A stretch of 64,000 nt of DNA from Akkermansiaceae bacterium (GTDB taxonomy: Bacteria > Verrucomicrobiota > Verrucomicrobiia > Verrucomicrobiales > Akkermansiaceae): the NCBI GenBank assembly GCA_903837825.1, contig CAILVZ010000042.1, positions 1-64,000 of the forward strand. Reading direction: 5' to 3'. A model generated the notes under the pieces. It saw only the letters and a program-made list of their open reading frames with translations, was not told the origin of the DNA and made no database searches. Shown one piece after another: positions 55,222 to 64,000 of the stretch. The translations under genes were made by a program, and so were the position numbers. How positions within the stretch are numbered: position 1 is the stretch's first letter; each line of letters begins with the position of its first letter.

Positions 55222-56013
55222 GTGAGCGACTCAACCCACCATCGATTCGGCGGCATCGCGCGACTCTACGGCCAAGCGGCATTGGATCGCTTTCTCACTT
55301 CGCGTGTCGCGGTCATCGGCATCGGCGGCGTTGGCTCGTGGGCGGTCGAATCGCTCGCGCGCTCGGGCATCGGCCACCTCACCTTGGTCGACCTCGATGA
55401 AATCTGCGTCACCAACGTCAACCGCCAGCTTCATGCAATGGATGGTCAGATCGGCCGCCAAAAAACCGAGGCCATGGCCGACCGCGCTCGTGCGATCCAC
55501 CCGGACGGCGACGTGCAAATCGTCCCCAAATTTTTCAATGAAAAGTCCGCAGCGGAAATCCTCGACGCTGGGTTCGACGCGGTCATCGATGCGATTGACT
55601 ACGCGCGGCACAAGTCGTTGCTCGTCGCAGAGTGTCACCGGCGGAAAATCTATGCGGTCACCTGTGGAGGCGCGGGTGGGCGGCGGGATCCGACGCGGAT
55701 TCGGGTAACCGATCTTGCTTACAGCGGGATGGACCCCTTGTTGTTGCAGTTGCGTCGTGGGCTTCGCAACGATTTTGGTTTCCCCAAAAACACCCGTGGG
55801 CAGGAGCCGATTCTCTTTGGGATCGATGCCGTTTATTCCGACGAGCCGCCGTATTATTCCAACTGCGACGGCACGGTTTCAAAAGACAAGCCAGAGGAAA
55901 TCTCGCTCCGGCTCAATTGCGCGTCTGGCTTTGGATCCGCCACCCACCTGATCGCCAGTTTCGGCCTGATCGCAGCCGGCAAGGTCCTCGATCGGCTTGC
56001 CTCGCGGGCATGA
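55222..56013 (+). CDS. tcdA: tRNA threonylcarbamoyladenosine dehydratase
   Basis: RFGGIARLYGQAALDRFLTSRVAVIGIGGVGSWAVESLARSGIGHLTLVDLDEICVTNVNRQLHA; probable GTG start. Confidence 0.94.
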   Translation: MSDSTHHRFGGIARLYGQAALDRFLTSRVAVIGIGGVGSWAVESLARSGIGHLTLVDLDEICVTNVNRQLHAMDGQIGRQKTEAMADRARAIHPDGDVQIVPKFFNEKSAAEILDAGFDAVIDAIDYARHKSLLVAECHRRKIYAVTCGGAGGRRDPTRIRVTDLAYSGMDPLLLQLRRGLRNDFGFPKNTRGQEPILFGIDAVYSDEPPYYSNCDGTVSKDKPEEISLRLNCASGFGSATHLIASFGLIAAGKVLDRLASRA

Positions 56014-56039
56014 AAAAAGCGACTCACTGGTCGCTTTTT
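56013..56039. terminator. Bidirectional hairpin terminator
   Basis: AAAAAAGCGAC-TCACTG-GTCGCTTTTT between convergent tcdA and rpmJ. Confidence 0.85.
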
Positions 56040-56086
56040 CCAAAACTTGATCGTCCGACTGATGCCGGACTCCATCCACGAAACGC

Positions 56087-56248
56087 TTACAGGCCCTTCT
56101 TTGAGAGTCGGGTTCCGACGGTTGCGCCTTGGCGAGCCTTGAACTTCGGGTTCGACTTGCAGATCACATACAAGGTTCCTTTGCGTTTCACGACTTGGCA
56201 ATCTGCGTGACGGCGCTTGGCGGATGCGAGAGATGAGAGAACTTTCAT
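56087..56248 (-). CDS. rpmJ: 50S ribosomal protein L36 type B (not in the supplied ORF track)
   Basis: Manual translation: [53 protein letters not shown]. Confidence 0.93.
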   Translation of the reverse strand: MKVLSSLASAKRRHADCQVVKRKGTLYVICKSNPKFKARQGATVGTRLSKKGL

Positions 56249-56464
56249 GACTTGAAATTGGTTAAAAACGGTGACCCACGGGAAACGTCGGGGGGCGAAA
56301 CCTACTCGGTGAGCCTGCCTTGTAAAGCCATTTTTTGACTAAATCTTCAATTTTGCGGTCATTGACTGCTGCGAATCCGGTGGCAGCTCGATCCAGATCT
56401 TCAGAAATCATGAGCTAGAAGTCCAAACCGGCACCCTCCCAAGGATTGCTGCAGAGAGCTAGGA

Positions 56465-59400
56465 TCAAGGCTGGCTCACCTTGAGATGCATGAACTTCCG
56501 AGTCTCGCCGAAGGCCTTGCTGACGGTCGCGGTTTTTTCCTCATCGCTACCGAAGTCCACCGAGCTCTCGGTGATGCCAGTGCTGCTCCAAGTCGATAGA
56601 TCCGTGCTCCACTCGACCGTCCCAATGACGCCCGAGGTGCCCTTGGCCTTGCGATAGGTCAAGGAGCAAGAACCGTCGCTGGAGCTGTAGGTCGCTTGCG
56701 GTACGGCATTGGCCACCGCTGGACTCAGACCCATGAAATACTCGACGAGATTCGGGAGTCCATCTCCATCAGGGTCTCCGGATGGTGTCGAATTTGACAA
56801 TCCAGCGTAGCTCGAAATCCACGTGGCAAACGTTGCGTCTGCAACCGTCAGCGTTCCATCGACATAATTGAGATCATAGTTGCTCGCGTTGAACGTTCCT
56901 CCCGTCGCAGCGCTTGGAGTGATCGAATAAATCCCCGCGGGCGCATCGGCTGCGGTGCCTCCACTAGCCGTGAGCGTCACGCTGCCAATGGTCTCACTGC
57001 CCACGAGCCCGCTCGAGGTGAAGGCCAAACTGCCCGCGCCGAGTGACAGCACGCTGCCAAGCGACTTGATCTGATTGTTAGCCGTTATGGTCAGAAGCTT
57101 GAGGCGCACCTCGCTGATGGCTGTGGGAACGCCGACCGAAGCCGCACCGGAGCTGGAGCAAATGACATTGCCGGAATACGAGCCTGCCGTGGTTCCCGCA
57201 GCGAGCCGGAGATAGACCGGCGTGGCCGCGATTGTCCCAGTGCCAGCGATCGTTTGAGTCGCAGCGTAATTGGTGGTGGCTGAGGTTTGCGATACTTCAA
57301 AGCCCGGCGGCGGCGTCACAAGGATGCCTGCAGTGAGATTTCCACCCGAGACCGAAAAACTTGTGGCGGTCGGTGATGCGGTGCCGTAGGTCGTACTGAC
57401 CGCGCCGAGTGTGCCCAATGTGGCGATGAGAGGGCTGCCAGAGGATGTGGTGGAGGTGACAACGACATCGTCCAAGAACGCGCGCTTTGCCGTGGTCGCG
57501 AACGTGATGGTTGAGTTTGCGGTGCCACCGCTGAAGTTGAGGGTCTTGGCTTCAAAGTTACCTGACATGTTGCTGGTGTAAGCGACCGACTGAGGAGCCA
57601 ATCCCGTCGCGGTGATGGTGAGGTTGCCCTCCACCGTCGTCCAACCCTTGACTTTGAAGTTTACCGTGAATTTGCCGCCGTTGCCGCTGAGATCCAGAGT
57701 CTTGCTGGTGATGGAGCCTCTTGCGCTGTCAGTACCGAGTTTCACTGCACCCCCCGCTGAGTAGGCTTTTGCAGAGGCCGTGAAATTGCCATTTGCACTC
57801 CATTCGGTCGAAGAAGGGCCGGTTTGTGAGATGCTATTACCGGCAGTCAGGGAGGAGAAATTCTCGTTCAAGAGGGTGGTCACGCCGCCACCTGAGGGGC
57901 TGATGGTAATCGACAGGGCTGCGGTGCCAGTGCCCGCCGAATTGGTTGCAGAAATCGTAACGCTGCTGGACCCGGCCGCAGTGGGTGTTCCAGAGATCAC
58001 CCCGTTGGTCGTATTCACGGCCAATCCGCTCGGCAAGCCAGTGGCTGCGTAGGAGGTTGGCGTGTTGCTCGCGACGATCTGATAGCTGAATGCGGAGCCG
58101 GCTATTCCAGTGGCGCTGGTGGCACTGGTGATGGCTGGAGCCTGAGGGGGACCCGAGAGCGAGTTGCGCGGGTTCGGAGTGGCTGTAGCAAAATCAGCAG
58201 CGTTGTTTGCCGTATCGGTCGCACCGCCTCCTAGCCGGAAGATCGCGGTGGAAGTGGATGGCGCAGGGGCTGGCGCTCCCTCGTATGCATTTGCGGATCC
58301 ATAGCCGACAAAATCTTGCATCCCCGCAGTGGCGATCGGCGAAGAACCCGTAAGCGCTGTGCTCGAGTTTACCAGCGCGACTTTTCCCGTCGTCGCGCTG
58401 ATCTTGATCGTCCCGCTCACATCAACAGTCGGCAAGGCGATCCCAGAAGTGCCTGTCGCTAAGCCAACCAAGCAATACTTGCCCGGTGCAATCGATCCGG
58501 AAAGTGCGCAAACCGCCCATGTGCTGCCGGCATAGGACGCATACTGAACCGACCATCCCGTTAGACTCACGGACGATCCGCTCCGATTGTAGAGTTCGAC
58601 ATAATCACGATTGTAGAGTGCGCCCGTGTTCTCGCCGCCTCCGAAGATTTGACTGATCAACACTGGGGATTGCAGCACGGTGAAGGGGCTGGTGCTGGTT
58701 CCCGTGCCATAGGAGGTAACGACCGAGATCGCACCCGACGTCGCGGATGCAGGGACCGTTGCGGTGATTTGACCTGCGGAATCCACGAGGAAAGTCGCAT
58801 CGACCCCATTGAAGCGAACGGACGAGACCTTGACAAAATTGGATCCTGTTAGAATCACGAGGGAACCAGTTGCGCCACTCGTCGGGGTGAATGATGAAAT
58901 CACGGGATCTCCATTTCCCGTGAGAACCGTGATCGTCGCCGAGCTTGAGGTGGCCGTGGCCGATTCAGTGTCGGTTGCTTGAGCGGTGATGGTGTAAGTG
59001 CCGCTGGAGGATGGCGTCCAACTCAGCGAATAAGGCGCAGTGGTGGCTACTCCGAGCGAAGTGGATCCATTGAAAAACTCGACCTTGCTGATGGTGCCCG
59101 GTCCGCCGCCGAGTGCGAGATCGGTTGCCGTTGCAGTTAGGGTTACTGGATCATTTGGCTTGAAGACATCCCCAGCACTTGGCGATGTCAAAGCGATGGT
59201 GGGGGGTGGGTTGCTCTCGACCGAAGTGCCGCCGGTGAGGATCAACGAATACGTTTGGTTGGCGGTGGTCAAAGTTCCGTCGAGCGAGACCGTGACCGTG
59301 TAGGTTCCCGCTTGAGATGGAGCCGCGACATAGACCTGCTCCACATTGTCGACGTTGTTTTTTCCCGTGGTCGCTGGGGATGCCATGGCTGCGGTCGTCC

Positions 59401-61162
59401 AGCTACCCACGAACGGCATGACGTAGGGCTGGTAGAGGGTCGAATTGTTAGGCGCGGTGATTTTTGCGTCGAGATTGTGCTTGAGGTTGGCGGTCCGGCT
59501 GTCGGCGGCTGTTTGGGCGGTGCCCGCAGGATCGGTCCAGCAGACGGTGGCACGGATCGGGCTGACACCATCCCACGTGAAGGTGTGGGTGTTGGTTTTA
59601 CTCGCATTGGTGATGGTGCCTTCAATCATTTTAGGCGCAGTCAAACTGGCCTTGTGCGCGAGGATGAGGTCGCTTGCGGCCTTCACGTTGATGAGGCCCC
59701 ACCCGTATTTGTAATCTGGGCCAGTCGTGCCGATGTCATCCGCGGTGTGGATGAGTAGCGCTTTCAAGGTGCTGGCTCGCATCCGCTGTCCCGAAAACTC
59801 ACGCGCGTAGAGCTGAACCAGAAGGGCGGATGAGCCGAGGGCGTTCGGCGTGGCCATGCTGGTGCCACTGTAGGTATCATACGTCGTGTTGCTGGTCGCA
59901 ATGGAAGAGTAGAGGTTGACGCCATTTGCCACGAGATCCGGCTTGATTCTGCCGTCATCGCACGGTCCGAGACTTGAAAAATTAGCGATCAAGCCGACGG
60001 CTGGAGATCGCACTCCACTGGCCACGGCATCATCCACAGCGCCGATGGTCATGATGTTTTTTGCGAGGCCATCGAACGTGATCGACTGGTAGCCACCTTT
60101 CGCGGTGAGCGTGTCCTGTTCATTTCCGGCTGCCCAAAAGGGCAAATAATAAGGCAAGCTCACCGCTACGGCATCAAGACTGCTCGCCTCCGTCTCATAG
60201 CGGCCCATGTCAGTAGTGACGGCGCCCAACCCATAGGAATGATTCGAAAGTGGGAGACGCGTGGTGTCGCCTGCGCTGACCGTCCCAGCTGCGGTCATCT
60301 CAGCGTAGTCGTTGGTCCACTCGTAGGAGTCGATCGAAATCTTAGGAGACATGCCCTTGGCAGCCGCCTGAACCCCAGACGCGCCGATCGTCCCAGCCAC
60401 GTGCGTCGCATGGTCATCGCCGGTCGCGGTGCTGTCCTTCTTGGTGACGCGGCCCGTAAGCTCTTGGTGGGTACTACGAACCGGCCCGCCATCCCAGATG
60501 CCGATTCTCACCCCAGTTCCATTCAAAGTGTAGGGCGCCACGGCAACGAGATTGGCCCCAGTGGAAATCGCGGCATTCGCATTCAGCGTCGAGCGGTAGA
60601 GAGGCTCATCGCCACGGAAATCATAGAGGGTCGAAACCGTGTGCCCAGGACCATCCTTGCGTAACGGAACACCCAGTTGCCGGGCTTTTTCCATCACCGC
60701 ATTTTCCTGACGCTCCCCCAACAGACGCATCTCCGCGACCGCTCTTGCTCGTGCCTCGGGATCAGTCATGTCGACATCCTTGAGGATATTTGGAATAGTT
60801 TCACCATTCGCGGCTTGGGCTCGTGTCGACGGCTCGAGCGCAGGATCACGATCGGTGAGGGTCGCGGACGCGGGTGTCAGCGGGAGAACGGGCCCTGTGG
60901 AATTGGCAACTGGTGAATTCGGGTCTGACGCTGAAGCCGTTGGCGAGCCAGCGGAATCTCCTGGGGTCTTGCCTTTCTCAGACTCCTCCTGCTCCGAGAT
61001 TTTTGGCGACGAATCAGATGGTGACGCTACCGATTCCGTCTGCTTGGCCGATGCCGATGCATCCTTTTCACGCACTCCGAGCCAACCAAGCCCCACGATC
61101 AGCATGATAAAAAGCAACGCGGCCACGCCACGACGGGCGCGTAGAGAAAATAAGTGAGCCAT
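56465..61162 (-). CDS. Giant secreted subtilisin-like (S8) serine protease with Ig-like, IPT/TIG, lamin-tail, MBG-like and C-terminal D-x-D-x-D-G-LPN module
   Basis: GIWDGGPVRSTHQEL, DDHATHVAGTIGASG, GTSMATPNALGSS catalytic triad motifs; ISQIFGGGENTGALYNRDYVELYNRSG; GDPDGDGLPNLVEYFMGLSP. Confidence 0.9.
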   Translation of the reverse strand: MAHLFSLRARRGVAALLFIMLIVGLGWLGVREKDASASAKQTESVASPSDSSPKISEQEESEKGKTPGDSAGSPTASASDPNSPVANSTGPVLPLTPASATLTDRDPALEPSTRAQAANGETIPNILKDVDMTDPEARARAVAEMRLLGERQENAVMEKARQLGVPLRKDGPGHTVSTLYDFRGDEPLYRSTLNANAAISTGANLVAVAPYTLNGTGVRIGIWDGGPVRSTHQELTGRVTKKDSTATGDDHATHVAGTIGASGVQAAAKGMSPKISIDSYEWTNDYAEMTAAGTVSAGDTTRLPLSNHSYGLGAVTTDMGRYETEASSLDAVAVSLPYYLPFWAAGNEQDTLTAKGGYQSITFDGLAKNIMTIGAVDDAVASGVRSPAVGLIANFSSLGPCDDGRIKPDLVANGVNLYSSIATSNTTYDTYSGTSMATPNALGSSALLVQLYAREFSGQRMRASTLKALLIHTADDIGTTGPDYKYGWGLINVKAASDLILAHKASLTAPKMIEGTITNASKTNTHTFTWDGVSPIRATVCWTDPAGTAQTAADSRTANLKHNLDAKITAPNNSTLYQPYVMPFVGSWTTAAMASPATTGKNNVDNVEQVYVAAPSQAGTYTVTVSLDGTLTTANQTYSLILTGGTSVESNPPPTIALTSPSAGDVFKPNDPVTLTATATDLALGGGPGTISKVEFFNGSTSLGVATTAPYSLSWTPSSSGTYTITAQATDTESATATSSSATITVLTGNGDPVISSFTPTSGATGSLVILTGSNFVKVSSVRFNGVDATFLVDSAGQITATVPASATSGAISVVTSYGTGTSTSPFTVLQSPVLISQIFGGGENTGALYNRDYVELYNRSGSSVSLTGWSVQYASYAGSTWAVCALSGSIAPGKYCLVGLATGTSGIALPTVDVSGTIKISATTGKVALVNSSTALTGSSPIATAGMQDFVGYGSANAYEGAPAPAPSTSTAIFRLGGGATDTANNAADFATATPNPRNSLSGPPQAPAITSATSATGIAGSAFSYQIVASNTPTSYAATGLPSGLAVNTTNGVISGTPTAAGSSSVTISATNSAGTGTAALSITISPSGGGVTTLLNENFSSLTAGNSISQTGPSSTEWSANGNFTASAKAYSAGGAVKLGTDSARGSITSKTLDLSGNGGKFTVNFKVKGWTTVEGNLTITATGLAPQSVAYTSNMSGNFEAKTLNFSGGTANSTITFATTAKRAFLDDVVVTSTTSSGSPLIATLGTLGAVSTTYGTASPTATSFSVSGGNLTAGILVTPPPGFEVSQTSATTNYAATQTIAGTGTIAATPVYLRLAAGTTAGSYSGNVICSSSGAASVGVPTAISEVRLKLLTITANNQIKSLGSVLSLGAGSLAFTSSGLVGSETIGSVTLTASGGTAADAPAGIYSITPSAATGGTFNASNYDLNYVDGTLTVADATFATWISSYAGLSNSTPSGDPDGDGLPNLVEYFMGLSPAVANAVPQATYSSSDGSCSLTYRKAKGTSGVIGTVEWSTDLSTWSSTGITESSVDFGSDEEKTATVSKAFGETRKFMHLKVSQP

Positions 61163-61341
61163 AGTGTTGGTAAGTCAGAAAAGAGGCTGGTTACTGACCC
61201 ACTCATTGCAAGGAACAAATGGTGCCAATTCGGTGACGGAAGGGGATTCAAAGCGGATTTCATGCCGAAATTTCAAAGATGTACCTTTTTGGACACTGGC
61301 ATCGGTTGACAGGAGCGGGCGCGCAACGTTTGCTTCAAGTG

Positions 61342-62337
61342 ATGTCACCCGATTCCAAGCAGGACTTTGCCCTCGCATTCCTGAGTATCCTATTTGAAGG
61401 GGCGCCATTCATCGTGCTGGGAACGTTGATTAGCGGGTTCATCGACGCCTACTTGCCCGCAGGGATGATGGATCGATTCCTGCCAAAAAACAAGTTTCTG
61501 GCAGTGCTAACGGCTGGACTGCTTGGCGCGATATTTCCGGTCTGTGAATGCGCGGTGGTCCCGGTAATCCGCCGCTTGGTCAAAAAAGGACTGCCAATGT
61601 CCTGTGCGCTCACCTACATGCTGGCCGCCCCAATCGTCAATCCAATCACGGCGCTCAGCACGTGGAAGGCGTTTCAAGGCCAAGGCGCGGCCACCATGAC
61701 CTGCTCACGACTTCTGTTAGGATTTCTGATGGCGACGGTGGTTGGTCTGATCGTTTCAAAACTTCCTCTCCATACCGTGCTGAAGGCAAACCTCGTTGCC
61801 AGCCTCGAACATGATGAAAAGCCAACCACGGAGCCCAGTTGCTGCGATTCTGCCGGACCATCATGCTGCGGTCACCACCATCATGATCCGATCCACCCGA
61901 CTCCTAAACCCCAACAGGTTAGCCGACTCGTCATTGCATTTCGTGCAGCCCTCAAGGATTTCACCGACGTCGCCGTTTATTTTGTCATCGGCGTGTCGAT
62001 CACCGCGCTGTTCAACACGGGCATCGCACCCGGTGCCCAATGGCTTGACCACCTCGCTTCCAACCCTGCCGGCGCACCCGCGGCATTGATGGGACTCGCC
62101 TTCATTCTCAGCCTGTGTAGCACATCAGACGCATTCATCGCAGCCACCTTGGATAAGTTTTCCTGGGGCGCGAAACTCACGTTCCTGACCTTCGGACCCA
62201 TGGTAGATCTGAAACTGATTTTCCTCTATCAAACGGTGATGCGTAAAAAATTCATCGCCGCATTGTGTATCGGGCTGTTTCTCGCAATCGGTGGGATTTC
62301 AATTTTCTGGCAACATCTCATCTTCGAGGCAAAATGA
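61342..62337 (+). CDS. UPF0718/SO_0444-type permease, putative heavy-metal exporter
   Basis: FEGAPFIVLGTLISGFIDAYLP...GAIFPVCECAVVPVIRRLVKKGLPMSCALTYMLAAPIVNPI; Cys/His-rich linker CCDSAGPSCCGHHHH. Confidence 0.88.
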   Translation: MSPDSKQDFALAFLSILFEGAPFIVLGTLISGFIDAYLPAGMMDRFLPKNKFLAVLTAGLLGAIFPVCECAVVPVIRRLVKKGLPMSCALTYMLAAPIVNPITALSTWKAFQGQGAATMTCSRLLLGFLMATVVGLIVSKLPLHTVLKANLVASLEHDEKPTTEPSCCDSAGPSCCGHHHHDPIHPTPKPQQVSRLVIAFRAALKDFTDVAVYFVIGVSITALFNTGIAPGAQWLDHLASNPAGAPAALMGLAFILSLCSTSDAFIAATLDKFSWGAKLTFLTFGPMVDLKLIFLYQTVMRKKFIAALCIGLFLAIGGISIFWQHLIFEAK

Positions 62338-63155
62338 ACCCACGGATTTCACGTCTCCTGTTTTCCTGCGCCGTCCTCGGTTGGAGCGGAGTTTTGCTTT
62401 ATTTCTACGGCAGCGGCCGGATCGAACACTATCTTGCCCCAGACTTCCGCATCTTCACCTTGGCGGGTGGTCTTGGACTCGCGGTGCTGGGAGGGTTCAA
62501 TCTCCTCACGGCGGGTCAAGCATCCGCTTGCTGCCACTCGCATGAGGGAGATGGACATTCACCTCATGAACCGACCGACGACATGCATCCGATCACGATG
62601 GTGTTGATGATGCTCATCCCAGTCGCATTCGCGGTTTCGTGGACGAAGGATGAATACTCGAGCGCAGCCCTCGCACGCAAAGGACTCTACGACGCGCCAT
62701 CCGGCTTGAACGCGTCTTTCCTTGGCGCAAACCTACCCGCATTGACTCTCAACGAGATCGAAACCACTCATCAAAAGACCCAAGATGGATTCTTGGAATT
62801 TAGTCTGATGGAATTATTTTTCGCCAGCAGAGATCCCGAGATGAAAAATCTGCTAGATGGTCTCAAGGTCGAAACTTCGGGCCGCTGGGCCGAAGAAAAA
62901 GTTTACAATTCCAAGGGCACCCGCAAGCGGCTCTACCGGATGTTCATCAATTGCTGTGCGGCCGACAGCAAAGCGATCCCGATCATCGTGGAATTCGGCA
63001 AGGCTCCTCCTGAATTGTCCGAAAACTGCTGGGTGAAGGTTGCAGGAACCATCCGATTTTTGTTAGAAGATGGCGCGATCCAACCGGTCCTCGTCGCCGA
63101 ACGCGCAGCCGCCACCGAATCACCCGATGAAGAAAATCTAATGAGAAACCCATGA
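62334..63155 (+). CDS. TIGR03943/YcgQ-like putative permease partner
   Basis: MNPRISRLLFSCAVLGWSGVLLYFYGSGRIEHYLAPDFRIFTLAGGLGLAVLGG...; 4-nt overlap with the upstream permease. Confidence 0.8.
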   Translation: MNPRISRLLFSCAVLGWSGVLLYFYGSGRIEHYLAPDFRIFTLAGGLGLAVLGGFNLLTAGQASACCHSHEGDGHSPHEPTDDMHPITMVLMMLIPVAFAVSWTKDEYSSAALARKGLYDAPSGLNASFLGANLPALTLNEIETTHQKTQDGFLEFSLMELFFASRDPEMKNLLDGLKVETSGRWAEEKVYNSKGTRKRLYRMFINCCAADSKAIPIIVEFGKAPPELSENCWVKVAGTIRFLLEDGAIQPVLVAERAAATESPDEENLMRNP

Positions 63156-63158
63156 ACC

Positions 63159-63608
63159 ATGGATAGTCCAACCCGCACCATGCCACCTGGCCATGTCATC
63201 GCTCCCGCGATCACGATTTCCGCACTGTCGATCCTCCTCGCGGCCGGCCTCCATTTCCTTGGCTTGTTAGAGAAAGCAAACACAGCACTGGCCGATGCTT
63301 TGTCGAAGCAACTTCATGCTGGGTTCCCGAAAGCACTGCCACCGCTTGGGATCTGGCTGGCAACGCTCGCCCTCGCGTTTGGACTCACATCTGCTCTGCT
63401 CCGCGTGCCTCGAGCCTGGCAGCGCACGATCCTTTGGATCACCTCGCTGGTCATCATCGCTGGATGGGCACCCGTGCTTGGGCTCGCCGCACACAAACCG
63501 GATATCGCTGCACCATGGATCACTGCCCTTTGGTCTGGCATATGCGCCATGACCTACGCAGGAAATCACCGGATGCCATGCGAAGATTCACCGCAATCCG
63601 CAGCCTAA
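63159..63608 (+). CDS. Hypothetical membrane protein
   Basis: Four hydrophobic stretches; same operon direction and 3-nt spacing. Confidence 0.6.
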   Translation: MDSPTRTMPPGHVIAPAITISALSILLAAGLHFLGLLEKANTALADALSKQLHAGFPKALPPLGIWLATLALAFGLTSALLRVPRAWQRTILWITSLVIIAGWAPVLGLAAHKPDIAAPWITALWSGICAMTYAGNHRMPCEDSPQSAA

Positions 63609-63627
63609 GCCTCTCGCGCCTCACCTC

Positions 63628-64000
63628 ATGAAACGCATCGACTTCCCAGAACCCGTCAAGGCTCTTGTCGCCCAACTCAAGCGCTTGCCAGGCGTTGGCC
63701 CACGCAGCGCGGAGCGCATCGCCGTTTGGCTATTGCAGGCACCCCATGCGGATCCTGCGTCATTGGCAGGATCTTTGTTAGAGGCCAAAGAAATGGTGCA
63801 TCCCTGCCCGACCTGCGGATTCTTTGCCACAGCCGAGAGTTGTGGCGTTTGCAACGATCCAACCCGTGACGACCACGCGCTCTGCGTGGTGGAACAAGCG
63901 ACCGACGTCCTCCCGCTTGAGCGGTCGGGTGCCTTCCGCGGACGCTACCACTGCCTCGGGGGCAAGCTGTCGCCACTCGATCGCGTCTCGCCGGATGATT
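63628..64000 (+). CDS. recR: Recombination protein RecR, N-terminal part (truncated by window end)
   Basis: Manual translation MKRIDFPEPVKALVAQLKRLPGVGPRSAERIAVWLL...CPTCGFFATAESCGVCNDPTRD...CVVEQATDV. Confidence 0.95.
   Translation, partial: MKRIDFPEPVKALVAQLKRLPGVGPRSAERIAVWLLQAPHADPASLAGSLLEAKEMVHPCPTCGFFATAESCGVCNDPTRDDHALCVVEQATDVLPLERSGAFRGRYHCLGGKLSPLDRVSPDD

Noticed and set aside
1-64000. CRISPR arrays, rRNA operons, IS elements, prophage genes
   Set aside because: Looked for regularly spaced repeats, rRNA sequence, transposases and phage structural genes; none seen.

Overview
A 64 kb bacterial chromosomal window, probably Verrucomicrobiota judging from the gene families (SHD1 protein, PEP-CTERM protein, DUF5069, verrucomicrobial-type secreted proteins); this is an inference. 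About 0-22.3 kb is a co-oriented minus-strand exopolysaccharide/O-antigen-type locus. It contains glycosyltransferases, a Wzm/Wzt ABC exporter, an O-antigen ligase/polymerase-like protein, a WecE-like aminotransferase, Alg13/Alg14-like halves, a polyprenyl glycosylphosphotransferase, a Wzc-like protein with a degenerate kinase P-loop, an outer-membrane beta-barrel and large secreted carbohydrate-related proteins. About 22.5-64 kb is higher-GC core genome: ABC transporters, a U32/RlhA-like protein, trmL, rdgB, leuS, nuoA, rpmE2, recQ, rlmB, a tRNA-Val, accD, an EboD/AroB-like cyclase, tcdA, rpmJ, a large S8 protease, a metal-permease pair and recR (cut by the window end). A small AT-richer insert at about 29.1-31.4 kb carries unknown genes separated by two attC-like imperfect palindromes, which may be an integron-like cassette cluster. 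Other leads are a ferritin-like (DUF455) + ATP-grasp fusion enzyme, a PEP-CTERM gene split by one in-frame TAG, and an over-represented GTTAGA/TCTAAC motif in the core part that accounts for most rare TTA leucine codons. All family calls are by eye from the translated ORFs; no database search was run.
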